64,000 bases of DNA. It comes from DASZTV01 sp035550655 (GTDB lineage: Bacteria > Actinomycetota > Actinomycetes > JAFAQI01). Position 1 is the first letter of the stretch, and each line of letters starts with the position of its first letter. Positions 1 to 7,876 of the stretch are shown here, in pieces. Where the stretch lies: the NCBI GenBank assembly GCA_035550655.1, contig DASZOU010000005.1:124001-188000 (forward strand). Direction: 5' to 3'. Below the pieces are notes generated by a model. That model ran no database searches, had not been told where the DNA came from, and saw only the letters and a list, made by a program, of their open reading frames with translations. A program made the position numbers and the translations under genes.

Positions 1-1107
1 CAGCGTCATGCCGGCCGCGAACAGCCGCTGGATGACCAGGTCGTGCAGGTCGCGGGCGATCCGCTCGCGATCCTCCAGGACGGCGATGCGTTCGCGGTCG
101 TGCTGCGCGGCAGCGAGCTGGAGCGCCACCCCCGCCTGACCGGCGAACCCGACCACGTAGTCCAGGTCGAGCTCGGCGACGGCGGCCACGTTGCGGGGGT
201 ACGCGACCACGAGTGCTCCGAGGCCCTCGCCGGACTCGCCGACCCCGAGCGGCGCGATCAGCAGCCGCCCGCACCGGTCCCTGATCGCCTGAGGGACGGA
301 CTCGGCGGACGGGCTGCGACCGATGTCGTCGAGGATCACTGCCTCGCGGTCCGCGACGACCCGCTCGGAGTACGTCCCGCCCGGCTCGTACTCGATCCCG
401 AGCAGGGACGGCTCGGACGTTGCCGCGATGACCATGCCGCCGTCGTCGTTGGGCAGGAGCAGCGTCGTGAACACCGCGCGGGCGGCCTGCTGCGCCTCGT
501 TGACGATCAGATGGCTGAGCCGGTCCTCGGCGACGCCGCCCAGCACGGCGTTTCGCACCTCGCTGGAGGCGGTCAGCCACAGCCCGCGCCGCTCCTGGCT
601 CTGGAACAGCTGGGCGTTCTGGATCGCGACCCCTGCGGCCGACGCGAGCGCGATCACGAGCAGCTCGTCCTCGTCGGTGAACGCCTGCCGGTCGCGCCGC
701 CGGGTCAGGTACAGGTTGCCGAAGACCTGGTTGCGGGTCCGTACCGGGACCGCGAGACAGTCAGTCGGCGCCGGACCCGATCCGATCGCGCCGGCTTGTT
801 CGTCGCTGAGCCCGACAGCCACCACGCTGGCGCTGTGCTGGCGGTCCGAGCCCAGGACGACGATCGCGCCGGCCTCGGCCGCGACGAGCTCGCAGGCCGC
901 GCCCACCAGCCGTTCGAGCATCGCGGACAGGCTGAGGTCCTCCGAGATCGACAGCACCGCATCGAGCAGGGCGCGAAGCCGGTCTTGGGTGTCCTGGCCG
1001 TCCTGCGCGCGCTTGAGCAGTGCGTCGGTGGCTTGCCGCAGCAGGTAGCCGACCCGGCCGGTGCCGGGGGGATCCGCCGGGTTGCGCGGCGCCGCCTCCT
1101 CGGCCAC
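1..1107 (-). CDS. devS: DevS/DosS-like sensor histidine kinase, 3' end cut by window
   Basis: Two-component sensor kinase, predicted to phosphorylate the DevR-like regulator encoded at 1700. The 369 visible residues hold GAF-A (about 55-170), GAF-B (about 185-340) and the start of a HisKA_3 dimerisation domain with motif RIARDLHDLVIQRL, where His355 is the expected phosphosite. The ATPase domain lies outside the window. GTG at 1107 is the only sensible start, because an in-frame TAG lies four codons upstream. GAF-A is shortened: VVAVGL is followed within about 20 residues by LAVPVR. In Mycobacterium DosS/DosT this stretch is much longer and carries the haem-ligating His. Family assignment is strong; loss of haem is inferred. 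Confidence 0.9.
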   Translation of the reverse strand, partial: MAEEAAPRNPADPPGTGRVGYLLRQATDALLKRAQDGQDTQDRLRALLDAVLSISEDLSLSAMLERLVGAACELVAAEAGAIVVLGSDRQHSASVVAVGLSDEQAGAIGSGPAPTDCLAVPVRTRNQVFGNLYLTRRRDRQAFTDEDELLVIALASAAGVAIQNAQLFQSQERRGLWLTASSEVRNAVLGGVAEDRLSHLIVNEAQQAARAVFTTLLLPNDDGGMVIAATSEPSLLGIEYEPGGTYSERVVADREAVILDDIGRSPSAESVPQAIRDRCGRLLIAPLGVGESGEGLGALVVAYPRNVAAVAELDLDYVVGFAGQAGVALQLAAAQHDRERIAVLEDRERIARDLHDLVIQRLFAAGMTL

Positions 1108-1164
1108 AGGATGACCCTAGTGCCTTGTCGATCTCGAGCCCTGCGGCTCGGCTGCCGCGTAATA

Positions 1165-1178
1165 CGGACTTTGGTCCC
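1165..1178. promoter_or_regulatory. DosR-box-like palindrome in the devS/PPOX divergent promoter
   Basis: CGGACTTTGGTCCC matches 12 of 14 core positions of the mycobacterial DosR box GGGACTWWAGTCCC. It lies about 58 bases from the kinase start and 61 bases from the PPOX start, so it could serve both. That a DevR-type regulator with a conserved recognition helix is encoded 500 bases away supports it. Confidence 0.7.
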
Positions 1179-1238
1179 ACCGGGCCTGGGCCCTCCGTAC
1201 CTGTTGATCTCTGCCTCGTCGTCGCAGGCTCATTGCCG

Positions 1239-1664
1239 ATGAACCTTCTACGTGACTCAGCCTGGGACGTCCTTCCGCACAACGAGTGCGTCGCAGGGCT
1301 TCGTTCGCAGCTGATCGGACGGATCGCGGTGAGCGCGGACGCGCTTCCCGTCGTACTTCCCGTGTACTTCGTGTACGACGGGTCGTCGATCGTGTTCCGC
1401 ACGTCGTCGGGGAGCGTGCTGGACCGCAACTGCCGCAACACGGTCGTTGCGTTCGAGGTCGACAGCCACGACCCCACCCGGCGAACCGGGTGGAGCGTCA
1501 TGGCGGTCGGGGTCGCGAACGTGATGGGGGCGAGCGAAGCCGCACGGGAGCAGGCCGCCCGGCTCAATCGCATCGGGGCGCCCGAGGGGGACGTCCTGAT
1601 CAAGATCGAGCCCGGCAGCCTGACCGGCCGAGCGCTCGCTCGCCCCCGCTCGATCGTCATCTGA
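1239..1664 (+). CDS. PPOX-fold (pyridoxamine 5'-phosphate oxidase-like) flavin-binding protein
   Basis: 141-residue protein of the split-barrel PPOX/FMN-binding superfamily. The fold is suggested by a short N-terminal helix ending in CVAGLRSQLIGRIAVSADALP, then strands VVLPVYFVYDGSSIVFRT and TVVAFEVDSHD. Proteins of this group are common among DosR-controlled genes in mycobacteria, where cofactors are flavin or F420. The start is ATG 1239; a longer in-frame reading from 1020 would run antisense through the kinase promoter and is rejected. It sits between the kinase (divergent) and devR (36 bases downstream), so it may be co-transcribed with devR. Substrate unknown. Confidence 0.8.
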   Translation: MNLLRDSAWDVLPHNECVAGLRSQLIGRIAVSADALPVVLPVYFVYDGSSIVFRTSSGSVLDRNCRNTVVAFEVDSHDPTRRTGWSVMAVGVANVMGASEAAREQAARLNRIGAPEGDVLIKIEPGSLTGRALARPRSIVI

Positions 1665-1699
1665 GGCTCGAGCCGACCCCACTGCCCTACGGTGTCACC

Positions 1700-2350
1700 A
1701 TGACGGCGCCGATTCGGGTGTTCCTGTGCGACGACCACGAGGTCGTCCGGCGGGGTGTGAAGGACATGCTCGAGGCCGAGGGCGACATCGAGGTCATCGG
1801 TGAGGCGTCGTCGGTCTCCGAGGCGCTGGGCCGGGTGCCGGCGCTGCGGCCGCAGGTTGCCGTGCTCGACGTGCGGCTGCCCGACGGTAGCGGCATCACC
1901 GCCTGCCGGGAGCTGCGCTCCGCCCTCCCCGAGCTCGCCTGCCTGATGCTGACGTCGTTCTCCGACGACGAGGCGATGCTCGACGCGATCATGGCCGGAG
2001 CGCAGGGTTTCGTGCTGAAGCAGATCCGCGGTTCGGACCTCGTCGGCGCCGTCCGCACCGTGGCCAGCGGCGGATCGCTGCTCGACCCCACCGCGACCGC
2101 CCGGGTCATGGAACGGCTGCGCGCCCACGGCCAGATGCAGGACCGGCTCTCGGCCCTGTCCGAGCAGGAGCGCAAGGTGCTCGAGCTGATCGGGGAGGGC
2201 TTGACGAACCGGCAGATCGGCGACCGCCTGTTCCTGGCCGAGAAGACCGTGAAGAACTACGTGTCGAACGTGCTCGCCAAGCTCGGGCTCGAGCGGCGCA
2301 CGCAAGCCGCCATCCTCGCGAACGAGGTCACGCGCCAGACCATCGAGTAG
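1700..2350 (+). CDS. devR: DevR/DosR-type NarL-family response regulator
   Basis: 216-residue DNA-binding response regulator. The receiver domain has acidic pocket Asp11-Asp12, phosphoacceptor Asp57 in VAVLDVRLPDG, Thr85 and Lys107. The C-terminal LuxR-type HTH (about 150-210) contains GEGLTNRQIGDRLFLAEKTV followed by KNYVSNVLAKLGLERRTQAA, nearly the same as the M. tuberculosis DosR DNA-recognition region. This supports recognition of GGGAC-N4-GTCCC palindromes. The partner kinase is divergently encoded rather than downstream as in mycobacteria. DosR controls the hypoxia/NO dormancy response in mycobacteria; the same role here is inferred. Confidence 0.93.
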   Translation: MTAPIRVFLCDDHEVVRRGVKDMLEAEGDIEVIGEASSVSEALGRVPALRPQVAVLDVRLPDGSGITACRELRSALPELACLMLTSFSDDEAMLDAIMAGAQGFVLKQIRGSDLVGAVRTVASGGSLLDPTATARVMERLRAHGQMQDRLSALSEQERKVLELIGEGLTNRQIGDRLFLAEKTVKNYVSNVLAKLGLERRTQAAILANEVTRQTIE

Positions 2351-2372
2351 GTCCGCGGACTCAGCCGCGGAC
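2351..2372. terminator. Hairpin between convergent devR and arcC
   Basis: GTCCGCGG and CCGCGGAC form a perfect 8-bp stem with a 6-base loop directly after the devR stop. The second arm overlaps the last codons of carbamate kinase. There is no T-run. It may act as a bidirectional terminator for the convergent pair. Confidence 0.55.
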
Positions 2373-3266
2373 GATGACCGTGCCGCTGGTTCCGCCGGCC
2401 AGCTCGGCGGCCTGGTCGAGGGCGCCGATCGCCGCAAACGTCCCGCCCGCCTCGACGAACTCGCATGCGGCGGCGATCTTCGGGCCCATCGAGCCGGCAG
2501 GGAACGCCATCCCGCGAAGCTCCTGGGTGGTCACCCGGCTGAGCGACCGGGCGTGGTCGGTGCCGAAGTCCAGCTGCACGGCCGCGACGTCGGTCAGCAG
2601 CAGCAACGCGTCGGCGCCGAGGTCGCGAGCGAGCAGCGCGGCGGCTCGGTCCTTGTCGACCACGGCCTCCACGCCCCGCAGGCCGCTCTCGCAGCGGAGC
2701 ACCGGGACGCCGCCACCCCCGGCGCAGATGACCAGCGCGCCGCTGTCGACCAGGGTCTTGATCGAGCCGATCTCGACGAACTCGACCGGATCCGGCGACG
2801 GCACGACGCGGCGCCAGTGGGCGCCGTCGGGCTTCACCGTCCAGCCGAGCGCCGCGGCGTTGGCCTTGGCGGCCGCCTCGTCGTAGATCTGCCCGATGAA
2901 CTTGGACGGGTCTGCGAACGCGGGATCATGGGGATCGACCACGGTCTGGGTGAGCACCGTCACGATGTCGCGGCCGGGCAGGGCGTTGCTCAGCTCGCGC
3001 TGCAGCCAGTAGCCGACCATCCCCTCGGTCTCGGCGCCGAGGACGTCGAGCGGATACGGCACGGTGAGCGAGCCGTCGTGCTCGCTCTGCAGGGCGAGCA
3101 GGCCCACCTGCGGTCCGTTGCCGTGCGTGACGACGACGTCGTGGTGGCGCGCGAGCTCCGCGATGGAAGCCACGGCGAGCCGGACGTTGTCCTCCTGCGT
3201 GCTCGCGTCCGGGCGCTCGCCGCGCTGCAGCAGGGCGTTGCCACCGAGCGCGACGACGGTCCTCAT
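2361..3266 (-). CDS. arcC: Carbamate kinase
   Basis: 301 residues, normal length for carbamate kinase (carbamoyl phosphate + ADP to carbamate/NH3/CO2 + ATP). The amino-acid-kinase fold is clear: MRTVVALGGNALLQRGE at the N-terminus, VVVTHGNGPQVGLLALQ, the PYPLDVLGAETEGMVGY substrate segment, VICAGGGGVPV, AVVDKDRAAALLA and FPAGSMGPKI. No arginine deiminase or ornithine transcarbamylase gene is nearby, so the carbamoyl-phosphate source (arginine, allantoin or other) is unknown. The start lies 76 bases from a DosR-like box shared with the divergent usp gene. This is consistent with anaerobic substrate-level ATP synthesis under DevR control (inferred). Confidence 0.93.
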   Translation of the reverse strand: MRTVVALGGNALLQRGERPDASTQEDNVRLAVASIAELARHHDVVVTHGNGPQVGLLALQSEHDGSLTVPYPLDVLGAETEGMVGYWLQRELSNALPGRDIVTVLTQTVVDPHDPAFADPSKFIGQIYDEAAAKANAAALGWTVKPDGAHWRRVVPSPDPVEFVEIGSIKTLVDSGALVICAGGGGVPVLRCESGLRGVEAVVDKDRAAALLARDLGADALLLLTDVAAVQLDFGTDHARSLSRVTTQELRGMAFPAGSMGPKIAAACEFVEAGGTFAAIGALDQAAELAGGTSGTVIVRG

Positions 3267-3340
3267 GGTCCGAGGATCGGTCGGTCCGCGGAGTGGATCA
3301 AGACGAAGCCCTCACGTCCGGACGAATGGCGGGACAACTT

Positions 3341-3354
3341 AGGACTTTCGTCCC
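3341..3354. promoter_or_regulatory. DosR-box-like palindrome between arcC and usp
   Basis: AGGACTTTCGTCCC matches 12 of 14 positions of the DosR-box core. It lies between divergent genes, about 75 bases upstream of arcC and 50 bases upstream of the usp start, so one site could control both. Confidence 0.7.
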
Positions 3355-3402
3355 TGCACCGGACGGCGTCGCAGGCGACACGCTCACCTCGTGGTGATCG
3401 AT

Positions 3403-4185
3403 ATGGCCTCTAAGACCCATTTGAGACGTCAGCGGACCGTCGCCGGCGTCCGGCGTGCCCAGTCGCCGGTCATGTCGACGGTCGGACGTCGAAGCGGTGT
3501 CGTCGCGGCCTATGTCGAGCAAGGCGCCAGCCCGGCTGCGCTCCGCATCGCTGCCGAGGGGGCGGCGATGCGGGGCGCATCACTGCGCGTGCTGGACCAC
3601 ATCGAGCAGGATGCCGCCGAACAGCTGGTGCGGGAGTCGGCCGGCGCCGACTTGCTCGTCATCGGGTCGCGCAGCGACGCCTCGACCGCGACCCTGCGGT
3701 TCGATGCGATCGCGCGGACCCTGGCGCACCGCGCTCAGTGCCCGGTCATGTTCGTGCCCGCTGCCGGTGACGTGACCGACCTCTCTGACGTGGTCTGCGG
3801 CATCGATCGCTCGACCGGATCGGCCGCGGCGCTGCGCTGGGCCGCTCGCGAGTCGGCGATGCGGGGCGGCACGGTCCTCGCCGAGCAGGTCCTTCCCCGG
3901 CCCGTCGGGTACGGCGAGGAGCTGAGCGAGTCGCTGTCCAGCTGGGTGTTCGCCCAGCGGATCAAGGAGCCCACGACGATCATGTGCCGCCTGGTCTGGG
4001 GGGCTTCCCCGGCCACCGACCTGGCGCACACCGCCATGCAGCGAGGGGCACTTCTCGTGGTCGGCTCGCACCGAAGCGACGGCGGGCACCTGCACCGCTG
4101 CATCACCGGCCGGCTCGCCGGTCACACCTCGGTTCCCGTGGTCGTTGTGCCGCCCGAGATCCCGACCCCCAGAATGGCGTTGTGA
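3403..4185 (+). CDS. Tandem-domain universal stress protein
   Basis: About 260 residues with two Usp domains, like the DosR-controlled Usp proteins of mycobacteria. Domain 1 includes ADLLVIGSRSDAS and ends CPVMFVP. Domain 2 begins DVVCGIDRSTGSAAALRWA and ends VPVVVVPPE. The usual ATP-binding glycine motif (G-2x-G-9x-G-S/T) is degenerate in both halves, and domain 1 is short at its N-terminus, so ATP binding is doubtful. ATG 3403 follows a GGTGA ribosome-binding site; in-frame GTG codons at 3391 and 3394 are alternatives. Its stop overlaps the next start by four bases (GTGA), so the two are translationally coupled. Confidence 0.85.
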   Translation: MASKTHLRRQRTVAGVRRAQSPVMSTVGRRSGVVAAYVEQGASPAALRIAAEGAAMRGASLRVLDHIEQDAAEQLVRESAGADLLVIGSRSDASTATLRFDAIARTLAHRAQCPVMFVPAAGDVTDLSDVVCGIDRSTGSAAALRWAARESAMRGGTVLAEQVLPRPVGYGEELSESLSSWVFAQRIKEPTTIMCRLVWGASPATDLAHTAMQRGALLVVGSHRSDGGHLHRCITGRLAGHTSVPVVVVPPEIPTPRMAL

Positions 4186-4598
4186 TCGAACCGGTTGTTG
4201 CGAAGTGGCACGCGTTCCTCGACGGTGACGGCGGGCTCGAGGACCTGCTTGCCGACGACGTCGTCTTCTACTCACCGATCGTCTACACGCCGCAGCGCGG
4301 CAAGGACGTGACGGCGATCTACCTCCAGGCCGCCAAGCAGGTGCTGCCGGGCAACGACGCCGACGGCCGGTTCCACTACACGAAGCAAGTGGTGGCGGGC
4401 GACCAGGCGGTGCTGGAGTTCGAGACCACCCTCGCCGGCAAGTACGTCAACGGTGTCGACATCATCCGCTGTGACGAGTCCGGGCGCATCGTGGAGTTCC
4501 GGGTGATGATCCGCCCGCTGCAGGCGGTCAACGCGGTGCACGAGCAGATGCGGGCTCTGCTGGAGTCGGGTCCAGGGCTCGAGACGCTGTCCGGCTGA
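4182..4598 (+). CDS. SnoaL/NTF2-like protein
   Basis: 138-residue cone-shaped alpha+beta barrel protein: VAKWHAFLDGDGGLEDLLADDVVFYSP, then the strand-rich GDQAVLEFETTLAGKYVNGVDIIRCDESGRIVEFRVMIRPL split over about residues 68-108. It is a nuclear transport factor 2/SnoaL-like fold used by many small isomerases, hydrolases and ligand-binding proteins. GTG at 4182 lies inside the usp stop codon context, indicating coupling with the stress protein. No catalytic set can be assigned, so substrate is unknown. Confidence 0.8.
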   Translation: MIEPVVAKWHAFLDGDGGLEDLLADDVVFYSPIVYTPQRGKDVTAIYLQAAKQVLPGNDADGRFHYTKQVVAGDQAVLEFETTLAGKYVNGVDIIRCDESGRIVEFRVMIRPLQAVNAVHEQMRALLESGPGLETLSG

Positions 4599-4601
4599 CC
4601 G

Positions 4602-5435
4602 CTACGACGCGGTGGCCACGGCCGCGCACACACCGCCGTCGACCAGGACGTCGGTTCCCGTGATGAAGCTGGCGTCGTCGGAGAGCAGGAACGCGACGAC
4701 GGCCGCGAGCTCCTCGGGCTGACCTTCGCGCCGAAGGGCGCTCATCTCGGTCAGCGTCTTCATGGCGTCCATCGCGTCGGCTTCCTGCCGGCCCATCGGG
4801 GTGTCGATGATCCCGGGTGAGACCGAGTTGATCCGGGCGTCTGCCGGACCCAGCCGCATCGCCTCCTGGCGCACGAACCGCTGCACCCCGCGCTTGGCAT
4901 GCATGTACGCCGTACCGGTGTCCTCGATCCCGGGGCCGGCGGCGTCGTACAGGCGGTCGAGGAAGTCCGCAGCGAGCGGGTCGTCCAGAACGGCGTCGAT
5001 CTCCGCCGTTGCGATCGACGCGCCGATCTGCCCGGCCATCGAGGCGAAGCAGACGATGGCCGTCGCCTCAGTGGCGAGCGGTCGGAGCGCCTCGGCGAGC
5101 AGCGCGGTGCCGACGAGGTCGACGCTGAAGATGCGGCGCCAGTCGGACATCGTCGGGGAGATGCCGGCGGCATGCGCAACCGGGCCGAGCCGGCCGAGCT
5201 CGCTGATCCGCTCGGCCAGAGCGTCCAGTCCGGACCGGTCGGTGATGTCGAGCACGACGGCTTCCGTCGCGGCGCGTGACGACGCGAGGTCTGACGCGGC
5301 TCGGGTGACCGTTGCGGGGTCGATGTCGACGAGGAGGAGGTGGTCGACCCGGTCGACGAGGCGTGCGGCACATGACAGACCCATTCCGCGACCGGCGCCG
5401 GTGGCAATGCCGACGACCGGCGCGTCGCGGGTCAC
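4602..5435 (-). CDS. Short-chain dehydrogenase/reductase
   Basis: 277-residue classical SDR. The Rossmann motif TGAGRGMG is at the N-terminus, followed by VDIDPATV; the active-site Tyr-Lys appears as AYMHAKRG, and the C-terminal DVLVDGG is typical. The usual NNAG motif is replaced by AHAAG. GTG 5435 overlaps the TGA of the upstream reductase gene by four bases (GTGA), so the two form an operon read leftward. Substrate unknown; by family, an alcohol or hydroxysteroid-type NAD(P)-dependent oxidoreductase. Confidence 0.88.
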   Translation of the reverse strand: MTRDAPVVGIATGAGRGMGLSCAARLVDRVDHLLLVDIDPATVTRAASDLASSRAATEAVVLDITDRSGLDALAERISELGRLGPVAHAAGISPTMSDWRRIFSVDLVGTALLAEALRPLATEATAIVCFASMAGQIGASIATAEIDAVLDDPLAADFLDRLYDAAGPGIEDTGTAYMHAKRGVQRFVRQEAMRLGPADARINSVSPGIIDTPMGRQEADAMDAMKTLTEMSALRREGQPEELAAVVAFLLSDDASFITGTDVLVDGGVCAAVATAS

Positions 5436-6496
5436 TTGCCGACAACCAGGCGCGACGCCTGGGCCGGCAGGTCCGCATAGGTCACGATTCCCGGTCGCGC
5501 ATCGACCACGGCGGGGATTGCGTTGACGATCGGCATCGCGGTGATGACCGATCCGATCGCGAGCATCTCCTCGAGCGACATCGACTCGAAGTCCTGTGGC
5601 AGGACCTCCGCACGGATGTTGACCTGCGGGTGGCCGCGCACCTCCATCAGGTAGGCCATCGCGATCTCCCACGCCGGGTCGAGAAACGGGGTGATCGTCC
5701 ACCGCACGTCGACCTCGATGACATCGGTGCCGCCGATCGAGCCGAACCACTTCGCGTCGATCCCGGCGACCGTGCCGGCCTTCACGTCGCGGTTCGTCAC
5801 GGCGAGGTCTTGCGTGGCGTGGGCGAAGCTGACCTCGCAGCGGATCTCGTCGACCTCGGCCTGCAGCAGCTCGGCGAGTGCCTCGACCGCATCGCCGAAC
5901 GGAGCGGTCGCCTTCTCGATGTCCTTGTCGTGCCCGGGGTCACCGGCAGGGCGGCCCCAGCCGAGGTCGTCCTGGTTGGCATCGCCCGCCCAGGTGCCGA
6001 TGTCGAAGGACTCGAGGATCCGTACGTAGTTGACCTCCCGGCAAACGCCGGAGGCGACGGCGGCCAGGTAGTCGGCGAAGCCCGGGTTGATGCCGCCGCC
6101 GAACAGGCTCGCGCCGCCCGCTTCGGCGGCCTCCCGAAGCGCTTGCCGCGCCGCCTCGCCGTACGCGCGGCCGGTGAGGAACGACGCGGTCGACAGGACG
6201 TTGATGCCCGCCCGCAGCAGCGTCGTGAGGTGCTCGACGTCAGGGTGCAGCGGCATGTAGAGGACGGCGTCCGGCTTGAGCGCGATGATCGCGTCGATGT
6301 CGTCGGTCGCCGTGACGCCGGTCGGCTCGCCCAGGTCCGCGAGCTCTGCCGCGTCCTTGCCGACCTTGTCCTTGCTGTAGGCGTACAGCCCGACCAGGTC
6401 GAGGTCGTCACGCTCCACGACTGCCTTCAGTGCCTGCCGCGCGACGTTGCCCGTCGTCCACTGCACCACGCGGAATGTGCGCCTGCCGCCGGTCAT
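5432..6496 (-). CDS. DapB-N-like NAD(P)-dependent oxidoreductase
   Basis: 354 residues with an N-terminal Rossmann domain (VVQWTTGNVARQALKAVVER) of the dihydrodipicolinate-reductase-like type, followed by ATDDIDAIIALKPDAVLYMP and a long C-terminal catalytic domain starting near FGGGINPGFADYLA. This architecture matches actinobacterial proteins annotated as dihydrodipicolinate reductase-like or 2,4-diaminopentanoate-dehydrogenase-like, many found with acyl-CoA or terpenoid degradation genes. ATG 6496 is chosen because it precedes the conserved Rossmann strand directly. It is coupled to the SDR downstream. Its true substrate cannot be read from sequence. Confidence 0.82.
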   Translation of the reverse strand: MTGGRRTFRVVQWTTGNVARQALKAVVERDDLDLVGLYAYSKDKVGKDAAELADLGEPTGVTATDDIDAIIALKPDAVLYMPLHPDVEHLTTLLRAGINVLSTASFLTGRAYGEAARQALREAAEAGGASLFGGGINPGFADYLAAVASGVCREVNYVRILESFDIGTWAGDANQDDLGWGRPAGDPGHDKDIEKATAPFGDAVEALAELLQAEVDEIRCEVSFAHATQDLAVTNRDVKAGTVAGIDAKWFGSIGGTDVIEVDVRWTITPFLDPAWEIAMAYLMEVRGHPQVNIRAEVLPQDFESMSLEEMLAIGSVITAMPIVNAIPAVVDARPGIVTYADLPAQASRLVVGK

Positions 6497-6510
6497 CGCC
6501 CCTCCGTTGT

Positions 6511-6520
6511 AACGATCGTT
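6511..6520. promoter_or_regulatory. Palindromic operator candidate upstream of the reductase-SDR operon
   Basis: AACGATCGTT is a perfect 10-bp palindrome inside the looser dyad TGTAACGATCGTTCCA. It is 15 bases upstream of the reductase start and could bind a TetR-type repressor. No such regulator is adjacent. Confidence 0.4.
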
Positions 6521-6590
6521 CCAGCAGCGTAGGGCAACGCCGTGCACCCGCTCGGCGGCGCCGGCAGCGGTCGGCCCATACTTTCGGAGC

Positions 6591-7523
6591 ATGACCGAGA
6601 TGCGGGTGGTTGCGCTCGGCGTGCACGTCCTCGATGTTCTGGTGCGCCCGGTCGAGTCGATTCCGGAAGGTCAGGGCGGCGCGATCGTCGAGGAGATCCG
6701 GATGACCGCCGCCGGCACCGCGGGCGGTACGGCGATCACACTCGCCAAGCTGGGTGCGGCGGTCCACAGCGCCGGGGCCATCGGCACCGACCCGATCGGT
6801 GACGTGCTGCTGCGGTTGCTCACCGACTTCGGGATCGACACCTTGCACCTGGTGCGCCGTGACGGCGTGCAGACCTCGGCGAGTGTCCTGCCGATCCGTG
6901 CGGACGGATCGCGGCCGGCGTTCCATGTCATCGGCGCCAACGGCACCTACACGGCCGACGACGCGCCGCGGGATCTCATCGCGGGATCGACGCACCTCCA
7001 CCTGGGCGGCCCGGAGTTCATGGGTGGCGAAGATGCCGCGAAGCTTCTCGCGTTCGCGCGCGAGAACGGCGTCGTGACGTCCGCCGACGTTCTCGCGCCG
7101 GGGGAGCAGCTCGCGGACCTGGTCGACTGGGTCGCGCCGATCTTCCCGCACCTCGATGTCTTCCTTCCGAATGACGAGCAGGTGCTTGGCCTGACCGGTG
7201 CGGGTTCGGTGGATGAGGGCTGTCGGGCGCTGGTCGCCCGCGGCGCGGGCTGTGTCGCTGCGACCGTCGGCGCCGACGGCGCCGTGGTGGCCACGGCCGA
7301 CGGCGTGGAACGGGTGCCGGCCTTCACCGTCGACGTCGTCGACACCACCGGCTGCGGTGACGCGTTCTCCGCCGGCTTCCTGCGTGGGCTGTCCCTGGGC
7401 CGCTCACCGCGCGACGCGGCGGTCCTCGGGTGCGCGGCGGCAGGGCTCGTTGCGCAAGGCCTCGGTTCCGACCACGGCGACTTCGACCTGGCAGCGGCGG
7501 AGGCGCTCGTCGCGAACAGCTAA
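6591..7523 (+). CDS. PfkB/ribokinase-family carbohydrate kinase
   Basis: 310-residue sugar kinase. The N-terminal substrate-binding segment includes GTAGGTAITLAKLGA, the lid region follows, and the C-terminal PfkB signature with the catalytic Asp is DTTGCGDAFSAGFLRGLSLG. Family members phosphorylate ribose, fructose, adenosine, 2-keto-3-deoxygluconate or related substrates with ATP. No sugar transporter is nearby to indicate which. The start ATG 6591 is preceded by a GGAG-like site (CGGAGC). Confidence 0.9.
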   Translation: MTEMRVVALGVHVLDVLVRPVESIPEGQGGAIVEEIRMTAAGTAGGTAITLAKLGAAVHSAGAIGTDPIGDVLLRLLTDFGIDTLHLVRRDGVQTSASVLPIRADGSRPAFHVIGANGTYTADDAPRDLIAGSTHLHLGGPEFMGGEDAAKLLAFARENGVVTSADVLAPGEQLADLVDWVAPIFPHLDVFLPNDEQVLGLTGAGSVDEGCRALVARGAGCVAATVGADGAVVATADGVERVPAFTVDVVDTTGCGDAFSAGFLRGLSLGRSPRDAAVLGCAAAGLVAQGLGSDHGDFDLAAAEALVANS

Positions 7524-7531
7524 GGGTCGCG

Positions 7532-7876
7532 CTAGTTCAGCAGGGACTCCCAGTTGTCGGGGACGCGATCAGCCGGGCCCGGTGTGGTCTGGTCGAGCGG
7601 ATGATGCGCCGGACCTGCGAGGGATGGTCCGAAGGTGAGCTTCTCGGTGGTGTAGTCCCAGAACCAGTCCTCGCCGGGCTCGAAGCTTCGAATGACCGGA
7701 TGATGCGACGTCTGGGCATGCGCCGTCGCGTGCTGCGACGGAGAGGAGTCGCAGCACCCGATGTGACCGCACTGCGCGCATCGCCGGAGGTGGAACCACC
7801 AGCCGTCGGTCGCGAGGCATTCGACACAGCCGGTGCCACTGGGCGGTACCGACGGGTCGACGCCGGCCGCTGTCAT
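7532..7876 (-). CDS. UBP-type zinc finger protein
   Basis: 114-residue protein dominated by a UBP-type zinc finger: C17-V-E-C20 in TGCVECLATDGWWFHLRRC, then CAQCGHIGCCDSS and the histidine-rich QHATAHAQTSHHPVIRSF. This compact Cys/His finger is related to the ubiquitin-binding domain of eukaryotic USPs and is common in actinobacterial stand-alone proteins of unknown role. The C-terminal tail has WFWDYTTEKLTF. The start codon overlaps the aldo-keto reductase stop (ATGA), indicating an operon. Confidence 0.85.
   Translation of the reverse strand: MTAAGVDPSVPPSGTGCVECLATDGWWFHLRRCAQCGHIGCCDSSPSQHATAHAQTSHHPVIRSFEPGEDWFWDYTTEKLTFGPSLAGPAHHPLDQTTPGPADRVPDNWESLLN

Noticed and set aside
761..2437. 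558-codon minus frame opposite devR and PPOX
   Set aside because: Runs antisense to three well-supported genes; no domain and shadow-type composition.
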